Shown here piece by piece: positions 50,718 through 58,271 of a stretch of 64,000 nucleotides of DNA; position 1 is the first letter of the stretch; each line of letters begins with the position of its first letter. The notes beneath the pieces are model-generated. The model was not told where the DNA came from. It worked only from the letters and a program-made list of their open reading frames with translations, and made no database searches. This DNA is from CAVUAA01 sp963739345. Its GTDB lineage: Bacteria; Chlamydiota; Chlamydiia; Chlamydiales; JAFEGQ01. The translations under genes and the position numbers were made by a program. The stretch covers positions 310,001 to 374,000 of the forward strand of contig CAVUAA010000002.1 in NCBI GenBank assembly GCA_963739345.1. The letters are read 5' to 3'.

Positions 50718-51646
50718 GTGTGTTGTTGATTGAGGATGAGGTGAATCTGTTCTATCGGACGGGAATGCACTTGTCTGCAGGGAGCTTGTTGGGAGAGGAG
50801 CTGTTTGTCGATGGGCGATATTTAGAAGCGTGTAGGGAGGCAGGACTGGCGGTGCGGTCGGTGAAGGAATTGAGGGGGGCGATGCCGGATAAGGTGGCGG
50901 TCGACAGTGGGGTGATGAGCGCAGCAAGGGTAGAGGAGTTGAAGAGCTGGGGCGTGGAGGTGGAGCTCCGGCCTCACTGTTTGCAGAAAGCACGGTCTGT
51001 GAAGAGCGCAGAAGAGATCGAGAAGATGAAGCGGGCAGCTGCGTTAGCCAATGAGGGATTCGAGTTTGCGCGGGAGGCGTTAGAAGAGGGGATAAGTGAG
51101 AGGCAAGTGGCGCAAAAGCTACAGGCTTTTTGGTTTGAGCAGGGGGCCGAGGGGGCAAGTTTTGAGCCGATCGTGGCGTTTGGGCCGAATACGGCACTTC
51201 CGCATCACCGGGCGGGCGAGAGGAAATTGGCGCGGGGCGATGTGGTCCTTTTTGATCTGGGCGTGCAGCTCGATAGCTATCAGTCGGACATGACGCGGGT
51301 GGTGACGTTTGAGGGGGAGCTGCCGGAGATCTACGGGGTGGTGCGCAAGGCGCAAGAGAGGGCACTTGCGGTCTGCAAGGCGGGGGTGACGACGGGGGAG
51401 ATGGACGGGACGGCGAGGGGATATATTGAGGAGCGGGGATTTGGGGAGTATTTCACCCACAGTCTAGGGCATGGGCTGGGGATTGAGGTGCATGAGTGGC
51501 CTTTGTTTCGGGACAAGACGTTGGTGTTGGAGGCGGGGATGGTGATCACGGTGGAACCGGGAGTCTACCTGCCGGGAGTGGGGGGCGTGAGATGGGAGGA
51601 TGCTGTGGTCGTTCGGGAAAACGGTTACGAGCGACTACTTTCATAG
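50714..51646 (+). CDS. pepP: Xaa-Pro aminopeptidase
   Basis: 310 aa; somewhat shorter than the usual 350, with a reduced N-terminal creatinase-like domain. The C-terminal pita-bread metallopeptidase is complete: FDLGVQLDSYQSDMTR (two metal Asp), HSLGHGLGIEVHEWP (metal and catalytic His), VEPGVYLPG (Glu) and RWEDAVVV (Glu). It removes N-terminal residues preceding proline, using two Mn or Co ions in the cytoplasm. ATGA-coupled to the DUF4143 ATPase. Pairing with mutL is a chlamydial trait as I recall it (CT574-CT575). Its 3' end overlaps a convergent gene by 22 bases. Confidence 0.92.
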   Translation: MSVLLIEDEVNLFYRTGMHLSAGSLLGEELFVDGRYLEACREAGLAVRSVKELRGAMPDKVAVDSGVMSAARVEELKSWGVEVELRPHCLQKARSVKSAEEIEKMKRAAALANEGFEFAREALEEGISERQVAQKLQAFWFEQGAEGASFEPIVAFGPNTALPHHRAGERKLARGDVVLFDLGVQLDSYQSDMTRVVTFEGELPEIYGVVRKAQERALAVCKAGVTTGEMDGTARGYIEERGFGEYFTHSLGHGLGIEVHEWPLFRDKTLVLEAGMVITVEPGVYLPGVGGVRWEDAVVVRENGYERLLS

Positions 51647-53007
51647 GCCTCTGCATAGGAGCTGTCATTGCCGGGAAGAACTTTATCCCAATCGGCTCGT
51701 CCATCTGAATCAATCTGAGTGGTGAGGTCAGCAGCTTTGGCCATCCCTTCGGCGAGGGAGATCTTTTTCTCGTTTAGTCTGTAGCCAAGAGCTCCCTTGC
51801 ACTCGATGGTGTCGGCAGTGACCTCGAGGAGGAGGGAGTGGGCGACGGTAGCTTGTTTGGCCTGCACGCGAAAGAGGACGGAGTCTTTGACGTTTTTGGT
51901 TGGAAGGTCGGAGGCGATGATGAGGTTGCCGTTCGTGAGGGGAGGAGCTCCGAAGAAGGCGCGGATTGCCTCACCTTCATCAGTGGAGGAGAGGAGCTTT
52001 CTCATGTAGTGGGAGTAGCGGGGGAGGGAGCCGAAATCCCACCAGTAGGCGTCGGCGCCGATGTCGGTGCAGCCAAGTACCCGCTCGAGGTGGGGGAAAT
52101 GCTTCTCGCTGAATTTTCGCATCCGCTCATGGTGGTCGCGAGCGAAGCTTTCGTCAGTGCCGCATGCTTTCATGAAATTAGTGTAGGTGTGGCTGTCGAG
52201 CGAGAGGGGCATCCAGAAGTGGGGGTCGGTATCGAGCTGTTCCTCCTGGGCAGAGAGCTCGGGTTCGAACTCCTCAAGGAGCGCGCTAACCATTTCGGCA
52301 GATAGGCTGAAGGAGCCGAGACTAAGGCCGACGCCGCCGCTGACCGAGACAAGCCCCTTCCGGATGAGCGTCTGGATGGTGGGGTAGTCGCTCTTCTCCA
52401 GTTGCTGGACATCTCCTTCGGCATCGACGCAGATGAGTCCGTAGGTGCCAAGCTGCTGTTCATTCCAGGTCTCTTCGCTGGGGAGGGGCTGGAGCTTGGT
52501 GAGGATGTCGACGTGGTGGTGGAGCTCATCATCGAAGGGGAGGCTGGGAATAAATAACTGGTCACCCCAGAAGACCGAGAGGCGCCCCTCCCGATAGGGG
52601 GCCAAGATTGAGGTCTGTCGAATGACCGCTTCGAGGATGGTGAGCGGTTCTCCATCGACCATCTCGGGAAGCAGAACAGCCGACTTATTGCCCCCCTCGG
52701 CCAGCGGAAGCGGAGCGAGCCGTTGCCCCTTGCCGGCAGTATGGTAAAGGAAGACTGAACACCCCTCTTCGAGCTCTTCAAGGAGGTCGGCGCCGGCAAA
52801 GGCGTCGAGGGTGCCCAGTCCATTGCCAGCTCCCCCTGGCCAGGTCTCTATCACCGTCAAGATCTCGGTCTTTTCGGGGATGAGCGTCCCCTTCCGTTCC
52901 TCCAGCCGCTCCTTCCAGTAGCGCGCCTCCCGCTTGGAGTGGGTGGAGACCACCAGGTAGTCGGGGCCAAACTCTCCGGATCGCATCTGCTCAATAATCT
53001 TGCTCAT
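51625..53007 (-). CDS. Sugar-phosphate nucleotidyltransferase-like protein
   Basis: 460 aa from ATG 53007 (TTG 53013 possible). Near residue 90 it has FLYHTAGKGQRLAPLPLAEG with GNKSAVLLP, an unusual form of the nucleotidyltransferase G-x-G-T-R-L...K-P loop, followed by RLSVFWGDQLFIP (the G-D metal site) and a C-terminal part that could be a beta-helix. This resembles the UGP/FPGT group that activate hexose-1-phosphates. With fucosyltransferases nearby, a role in GDP-fucose supply by a fucose-1-phosphate guanylyltransferase route is conceivable, but glucose or another sugar fits equally. The fold call is moderate, the substrate unknown. Confidence 0.5.
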   Translation of the reverse strand: MSKIIEQMRSGEFGPDYLVVSTHSKREARYWKERLEERKGTLIPEKTEILTVIETWPGGAGNGLGTLDAFAGADLLEELEEGCSVFLYHTAGKGQRLAPLPLAEGGNKSAVLLPEMVDGEPLTILEAVIRQTSILAPYREGRLSVFWGDQLFIPSLPFDDELHHHVDILTKLQPLPSEETWNEQQLGTYGLICVDAEGDVQQLEKSDYPTIQTLIRKGLVSVSGGVGLSLGSFSLSAEMVSALLEEFEPELSAQEEQLDTDPHFWMPLSLDSHTYTNFMKACGTDESFARDHHERMRKFSEKHFPHLERVLGCTDIGADAYWWDFGSLPRYSHYMRKLLSSTDEGEAIRAFFGAPPLTNGNLIIASDLPTKNVKDSVLFRVQAKQATVAHSLLLEVTADTIECKGALGYRLNEKKISLAEGMAKAADLTTQIDSDGRADWDKVLPGNDSSYAEAYESSRS

Positions 53008-53043
53008 GAGCAAAGGGTAGCGATCCTCCGTCTTAATTCGCTA

Positions 53044-54924
53044 CTAGAACAGCGGTGCCCAGGTCGATTTTCCAGCGATTTCGAGTTCCAAAATAGTACG
53101 GTACCACTCATCTGATCGGACCGAGCCTTCCCAGGACATTAGAAGGTCGAAGAAATCGTGGCCGTTGATGGAGAGAGGGCCTGGAGATGCTACGGCCTCA
53201 AAGACAAGGTCTCGACCCATGTAGACACCGTTGTAGTAATTGTTGAGCCAGTGACAGTCCCATGAGCCTTTCTCAAAAAATCGGGCCGAGTAGTCAGTAA
53301 GCGACTTAAGCGTTTGTTGGAATTGCTCTGTTGTTGATCCGACCTTGTTGAGATTGGGAATCATGAAGTGGAGCTGGGTGGTGACAAGGTCGGCTGCCCA
53401 GTGGAGGTCGGTATACGTTCTTTCAATGCAAACCCAGGAGATTGTCGAGAGCTTAAGGAGGGTTAGAGCGCTGAGCGCCGCGGCTGCTATGTGAGTCTTT
53501 TTATTCGGTGATAGGGAAGCGAGAGCGAGAAGAGCAAAGACTCTTGTCCCATACGACCACTGCATAAGTCTAAGGCTTATCGGAGGTAGATTGGTCATCT
53601 TGATATTTGCAAGCGCATCGTCGGAGATAATCCCTTTCAGATGGTGTATCAGAGATGGGGGAGTGCTCTTCCAACGGTAGAGTATGAGCCCTACAGCAAG
53701 CAGCGCACTTGCTGCTGCAGCGGCTTTGGCGGCCCATTCTGGCCGAACATAGGGCTCGGTGGTTGTTCGTTTCTGTTCTGCAATCGCGAGGCCGCTCAGG
53801 AACATAAGGTCTAGGGGGAGCATCAATTTTTGGATGTTGTATAGGGTTCCGGCGAGATGCGGATGGGTATACTGAGCACATGCCAGAGTGAGTTGTACGG
53901 CGGTGAAACCACAAAACACTCCTGACCAAAAACCGGGGTCGGGCACAGCTTCCGGCGCGTCATCCTTTAACTTGATTGTGCCTTGTTTGAACTGGATTTT
54001 AAACTCGGGAAGAGAGTGCAAAACAGACTCACCACGACATGTGGGGCAGGTAGGAGGATCCTCTTTATCCAACTCAATCTCATATGTGAAGTGGTTGAAG
54101 AGAGCCCAGCTGGGATCTCCCAGACTGTTGAAATGGAGATTTACGGTGAAAAGGTTGTCTTTGTGGCCCAGCCGGTCGATCGATGTGATGCAGTGGGCGA
54201 GAAAGCAGGGTTTGCAAATAGGGTGGCTTTGCGAGCAGATGGAGAAATCGCTGGGCTTCTGGCACACCCGGCACTCACCCTCTGTGGGTTGGACTGCTCC
54301 TTGTACTGGGGTGAACGTTCGATAGACCAATTCGGGAGTTATAGTGCCGTGGTAGGTGGGAATATGACCCATGTGGTGCGGCCCCAAGAGATTGGGTGAG
54401 CGTTCAACTTCGAATTGTATCTCTTTGTCGTGTTTATAATTTACTTCGAGCAGGCGTAACCGCTGCGAGAGGAAGAGAGCTGCTGCACTTGCTGCGAGAG
54501 GAGCAAGTAAAATCTTTTGAGCCTCCCCGAAGAAAAGGCTGCCGAGGGCATGTATGAGCTGCGCTACAAGGAGGGCCTGGGGTAAGCGCTGGGACTGAGG
54601 AGTTCGATAACTGGCACGAACAGTTTTTTGTGTTTCACCGGAAAGTCCAAGTTCATCGAGGTTGATCTCGTCAGCCAAGCGGCTGTTCCGATAGGCGATT
54701 CCCGCTCCTGCCCCGCTGGCAGCGAGGAGCAGCCAACTTTGTTTTTGGGTGATGCCGGCAGTTGGGCGGAACGTGTTCCACAGGAGGAAGGCGCTGCTGA
54801 GTCCTGTGAACAAAAGAGTAGAGCGGTGGACAGTTTTGATTTTTTTCGGCTGTGTCGATTCCGTATAGATCAGTGCTAATTGGGCTAACTGGCAACTGGA
54901 ATAAAGGTAACTGGCTGTAGACAT
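53044..54924 (-). CDS. Multi-spanning membrane protein with a RING-type zinc finger, putative host ubiquitin ligase
   Basis: 626 aa, not recognised as a whole. Residues 218-296 hold a C3HC4 RING pattern: C218-x2-C221-x8-C230-x3-H234-x2-C237-x2-C240-x52-C293-x2-C296, with ECRVCQKPSDFSICSQSHPI at the start and PTCPTCRGE at the end. Spacing fits the RING rule, including the variable gap before the last pair. Hydrophobic helices lie before it (about 33-50, 62-80, 115-160) and after it (about 335-410, 450-500). Eukaryotic RING proteins recruit E2 enzymes and ligate ubiquitin, and several intracellular bacteria secrete RING or U-box mimics. Inferred: a secreted membrane E3-like effector. A structural zinc site is the main alternative. 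Confidence 0.55.
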   Translation of the reverse strand: MSTASYLYSSCQLAQLALIYTESTQPKKIKTVHRSTLLFTGLSSAFLLWNTFRPTAGITQKQSWLLLAASGAGAGIAYRNSRLADEINLDELGLSGETQKTVRASYRTPQSQRLPQALLVAQLIHALGSLFFGEAQKILLAPLAASAAALFLSQRLRLLEVNYKHDKEIQFEVERSPNLLGPHHMGHIPTYHGTITPELVYRTFTPVQGAVQPTEGECRVCQKPSDFSICSQSHPICKPCFLAHCITSIDRLGHKDNLFTVNLHFNSLGDPSWALFNHFTYEIELDKEDPPTCPTCRGESVLHSLPEFKIQFKQGTIKLKDDAPEAVPDPGFWSGVFCGFTAVQLTLACAQYTHPHLAGTLYNIQKLMLPLDLMFLSGLAIAEQKRTTTEPYVRPEWAAKAAAAASALLAVGLILYRWKSTPPSLIHHLKGIISDDALANIKMTNLPPISLRLMQWSYGTRVFALLALASLSPNKKTHIAAAALSALTLLKLSTISWVCIERTYTDLHWAADLVTTQLHFMIPNLNKVGSTTEQFQQTLKSLTDYSARFFEKGSWDCHWLNNYYNGVYMGRDLVFEAVASPGPLSINGHDFFDLLMSWEGSVRSDEWYRTILELEIAGKSTWAPLF

Positions 54925-55015
54925 TTCGCTTCTTTGTAAAGTTTAGGTAAGGGAAGCGTAGCAGACGGGGGCCTTTTCCTCGACCAAAATCCGTGTAAGA
55001 AACTACTAATAGGGT

Positions 55016-55717
55016 ATGCGAGGTTTTCGAAAAGAGCAGCAGCGGCTGCATATGTTGGCGCAGCTTCACAGGTCTCATCCATGGCATGGAGTAAGCATTG
55101 GGGCTGAGGCTCCTGAGGTGTTGAACTGCTACGTGGAGATTGTCCCCACTGATACGGTGAAGTATGAGCTGGATAAGGCGAGTGGAATTCTGAAAGTGGA
55201 TCGGCCACAGAAGTATTCGAATACTTGCCCGGCTCTTTATGGAATGATCCCCCAAACCTATTGCATGGAACAGGTTGGCGACTATTGCGTGGAGAAGACA
55301 GGGCGCAAAGAGGTTAAGGGAGATGGGGATCCTCTCGATATTTGTATTTTTGCAGAGCGGCCGATCGTGAGGGGAGATATTCTGGTGCGGGCAATTCCGA
55401 TTGGGGGATTTCGGATGATCGATGGGAATGAGGCGGATGACAAGATCATCGCGGTGCAGGAAAACGATCTGGTCTATGGGAAGATCCGGGATGTGTCAGA
55501 GTGCCCGGTCTCGCTGATGAATCGGTTGAGGCACTATTTTCTCACCTATAAGGAATATCCGTCGAACGAGCCAGGGGGCGTGGGGCGGCAAAAAATTGTG
55601 GAGATTGTGGAGACGTACGGGCGGGAAGAGGCACATCATGTGATCTCACTCTCGCAGGCAGATTATCTCACACACTACGGTGATGTCTATGAGTGGCAAC
55701 AGGAGATAGACGGATGA
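55016..55717 (+). CDS. ppa: Inorganic pyrophosphatase, family I
   Basis: 233 aa from ATG 55016; an internal ATG near codon 13 could be the true start, giving the usual length plus. Core motifs: EIVPTDTVKYELDKASG, LKVDRPQKYSNTCPALYGMI, and the signature GDGDPLDICIF (Asp cluster binding Mg), then ADDKIIAVQENDLVYG. It hydrolyses pyrophosphate and so drives biosynthesis. KVDRPQK-SN-CP-LYG followed by an insert before KGDGDPLDIC is the form I remember from chlamydial Ppa rather than from E. coli. The stop overlaps the GT2 start (ATGA). Confidence 0.93.
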   Translation: MRGFRKEQQRLHMLAQLHRSHPWHGVSIGAEAPEVLNCYVEIVPTDTVKYELDKASGILKVDRPQKYSNTCPALYGMIPQTYCMEQVGDYCVEKTGRKEVKGDGDPLDICIFAERPIVRGDILVRAIPIGGFRMIDGNEADDKIIAVQENDLVYGKIRDVSECPVSLMNRLRHYFLTYKEYPSNEPGGVGRQKIVEIVETYGREEAHHVISLSQADYLTHYGDVYEWQQEIDG

Positions 55718-56711
55718 CGGGCCAAGATGTTGATTGTGTGATTGTGGGGCGAAACTGCGCTCACACGCTGGCACGCTGTATTGAGAGCGTGAAGAGTGTG
55801 GAGTACACGCGCGGAGAGGTGCGGGTGATCTACGTCGATGGGGGGTCGGCCGATGGATCAGTTGCTCTGGCGAAGGGATATGATGGGGTAGAGGTGGTCG
55901 AGATGGCCGGCACCCCAAATATGGGGGCTGTCGCAACGCGGGTTGGCGAGCGGGAAGCGGATCGCTGGTTCAGTTTGTGGCGGGTGATACGGCGCTTGCG
56001 TCTGATTGGTTTCAGGTGGCGACGAAGGGGATGATGGCGGAAATTGGCGCGACGTTTGGCAGGAGAGAGGAGGTGGATCCGGAGGCGTCACGCTACAACA
56101 AAATCGCCGATATGGAGTGGAATCCGACGGTGCCGGCAGGCGAGGTGCTCGGGTTTGGGAATGATGTGTTGATCCGGCGCTCTGTTTTGGAGACTGTCGA
56201 TGGGTACAATGAGGCGATGAGGATGGGGCATGAGGCCGATCTCTCGCAGCGAATTCGCGATCAGGGGAGTCTGATTTTCTATATCAGTCATCTGATGACG
56301 CGGCACGATGTGAGGCTCAGTCGGTGGGATCAGTGGTGGGGGCACGCCTATCGGCGGGGGTATGGCTTGGCCAATTTCCGCCACCTCCATCCGGCGGCAG
56401 AGCTCTGGCGTGGTTGGGCGGGGCGGGTGTGGATTCACGGGGGACTGGGATTAGGGTTGGCTGTGCTGGGCTTGATCCTCTTTTCGTGGAGTTTTTGGTG
56501 GCTCGTTGTGTTGTGGTTGCCGGCAGCCTATCTCATCCTCAAGCCGCGCATCCGCGAGGTGGAGGAGTGGGCGGAGCGGCTCGAGGTTCCTCTTCAGGAT
56601 GCGGTCCTCTTCACCTGGCACCGCTCGTTTGTGGTGGTGCCGCAATTTTTAGGAATGCTCCGCTGGCGGTGGGCAAAATGGACCGGACGGTCAATGAAAG
56701 GGGGCATCTGA
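55714..56711 (+). pseudogene. GT2 glycosyltransferase with membrane helix, one frameshift
   Basis: The first frame from ATG 55714 gives DVDCVIVGRNCAHTLARCIE, VRVIYVDGGSADGSVALA and TPNMGAVA. The second frame picks up ARNAGW-like RNAGWRAGSGSLVQF, then VAGDTALASDWFQVATKGM, GFGNDVLIRRSVLETVDGYN, GHEADLSQRIRDQG, a C-terminal membrane helix (GLAVLGLILFSWSFWWLVVL) and LKPRIREVEEW. A single shift near 55930-55937 joins them into one 330-residue enzyme of the type that extends surface polysaccharide. No other damage is visible, so a sequencing error or a recent mutation is likely. It is coupled to ppa before and pgi after. Confidence 0.7.
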
Positions 56712-58270
56712 TGGATTACTCATTTGTAGGGAGTGCGGCGACTGAAAAGTTGCAGGAACTGGCAGAGAGTCCGTTTGACTTGAGTGACTTAACTGCTGAG
56801 CGTCTGGAGAAGATGTGCGTAGCGGCGTGCGGCTACAAGTTGGTTTATGGCACCCAAAAAGTGACAGAGGGTGTCTTGGAAGCTCTTTGGGAGCTGGCCG
56901 AAGAGGCCGATGTATTTGCGAAGATGGAGGCGATGCAGTCTGGTGAGACGATCAATTTCATTGAGGGGCACGAGTCGGAGAATCGGGCGGTTCTTCACAC
57001 GGCGGTGCGTGACTTCTTTGGTCGGCCGAAGAATCCGGCTGCAACGGAGCAGGCGAAACAGGAATACGACAAGCTGGGTAGTTTTATCGAGAAGATTGGA
57101 GACAAGTTTACTGACTTGGTCTGCATTGGAATTGGGGGCTCTGAGTTGGGGCCGAAGATGCTCTATTTTGGTCTGCAGGGCCATGCTAAGCCCGATCGAC
57201 GGATTCATTTTGTTTCTAATGTTGATCCGGATGATGCGGCGCAGGTGTTGAGGGGGCTGGACTTGGAGAAGACGATGGTGATTACAGTGTCCAAGTCAGG
57301 GGGAACGCTGGAGACGAAGACCAATGAGGATCTGGTCCGCTCCCACTTTGAGAAAGCTGGGGTAAAACCTGAGCAGCATTTCTTGGTGGCGACGGGTGAG
57401 GGGAGTCCGATGGACGATTCCAACCGCTATTTGGAGCGTTTCTACGTTTGGGATTGGATTGGGGGGCGCTATTGCGCCACCAGCGTGATCGGCGGGATAG
57501 TGCTTGCGTTTGCCTATGGGATGGATGTCTACAAGGAGTTTCTCCGGGGCGCTCATGAGATGGACTTAGTGGCGCTCGAGCAGGATCCGAAGAAGAATCT
57601 CCCCCTACTGATGGCGCTCATTGGGATTTGGAATCGGAATTTTCTCGACTGTCCGACGTTGGCAATCATTCCCTATTCGCAGATGTTGGTCCGGTTCGCG
57701 GCTCACATCCAGCAGCTTGACATGGAGTCGAATGGGAAGCGGATTGATCGGCAGGGAAAGCCGGTTGAATTTCGGACAGGCCCAATCATCTGGGGAGAGC
57801 CAGCGACTAACGCGCAGCACTCGTTTTTCCAGATGATCCATCAGGGGACTGATGTGATTCCGCTTGAGTTCATCGGCTTTCGGAAGACGCAGATGGGTGA
57901 TGATCTGGAGCAGGGGGGGATCACCTCGCAGGAGAAGTTAGTCGCCAACATGTGTGCTCAGTCGCTAGCTCTTGCGATGGGGCAGGAGAGCGGAAATCCC
58001 AACAAGGTGTTTCCGGGGGGACGGCCGTCGAGTCTATTACTGGCTGAGCAGCTGACGCCTCATGCGTTAGGGGCTCTTCTCGCTCTCTACGAACATAAGG
58101 TGGCCTTCCAAGGATTCATTTGGAACATCAACTCGTTCGATCAGGAGGGGGTGCAGCTGGGAAAGGTGCTGGCCAACCGATTTATTGAGCGGATTGACTC
58201 GCGGAAGAAGGGGGGGGGCGAGCCTTATCCGTTGGGTGATGCGCTTCTCAACCACCTTGGAATGAAGTAG
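56711..58270 (+). CDS. pgi: Glucose-6-phosphate isomerase
   Basis: 519 aa from ATG 56711 (the open frame upstream to 56324 is a shadow of the GT2 gene). PGI marks: CIGIGGSELGPKML, ISKSGGT-like TVSKSGGTLETKTN, the GEPATNAQHSFFQMIHQGTD signature-type region with the catalytic His, and FDQEGVQLGKVLANR near the C-terminus with the active-site Lys context. Interconverts glucose- and fructose-6-phosphate in the cytoplasm, feeding glycolysis, glycogen and amino-sugar synthesis. The TGATG junction couples it to the frameshifted GT2. The adenylate cyclase starts 1 base after its stop. Confidence 0.95.
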   Translation: MDYSFVGSAATEKLQELAESPFDLSDLTAERLEKMCVAACGYKLVYGTQKVTEGVLEALWELAEEADVFAKMEAMQSGETINFIEGHESENRAVLHTAVRDFFGRPKNPAATEQAKQEYDKLGSFIEKIGDKFTDLVCIGIGGSELGPKMLYFGLQGHAKPDRRIHFVSNVDPDDAAQVLRGLDLEKTMVITVSKSGGTLETKTNEDLVRSHFEKAGVKPEQHFLVATGEGSPMDDSNRYLERFYVWDWIGGRYCATSVIGGIVLAFAYGMDVYKEFLRGAHEMDLVALEQDPKKNLPLLMALIGIWNRNFLDCPTLAIIPYSQMLVRFAAHIQQLDMESNGKRIDRQGKPVEFRTGPIIWGEPATNAQHSFFQMIHQGTDVIPLEFIGFRKTQMGDDLEQGGITSQEKLVANMCAQSLALAMGQESGNPNKVFPGGRPSSLLLAEQLTPHALGALLALYEHKVAFQGFIWNINSFDQEGVQLGKVLANRFIERIDSRKKGGGEPYPLGDALLNHLGMK

Positions 58271-58271
58271 C

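Noticed and set aside
56324..56710. N-terminal extension of glucose-6-phosphate isomerase
   Set aside because: The upstream open frame overlaps the GT2 gene; the ATG at 56711 gives the normal PGI start and length.
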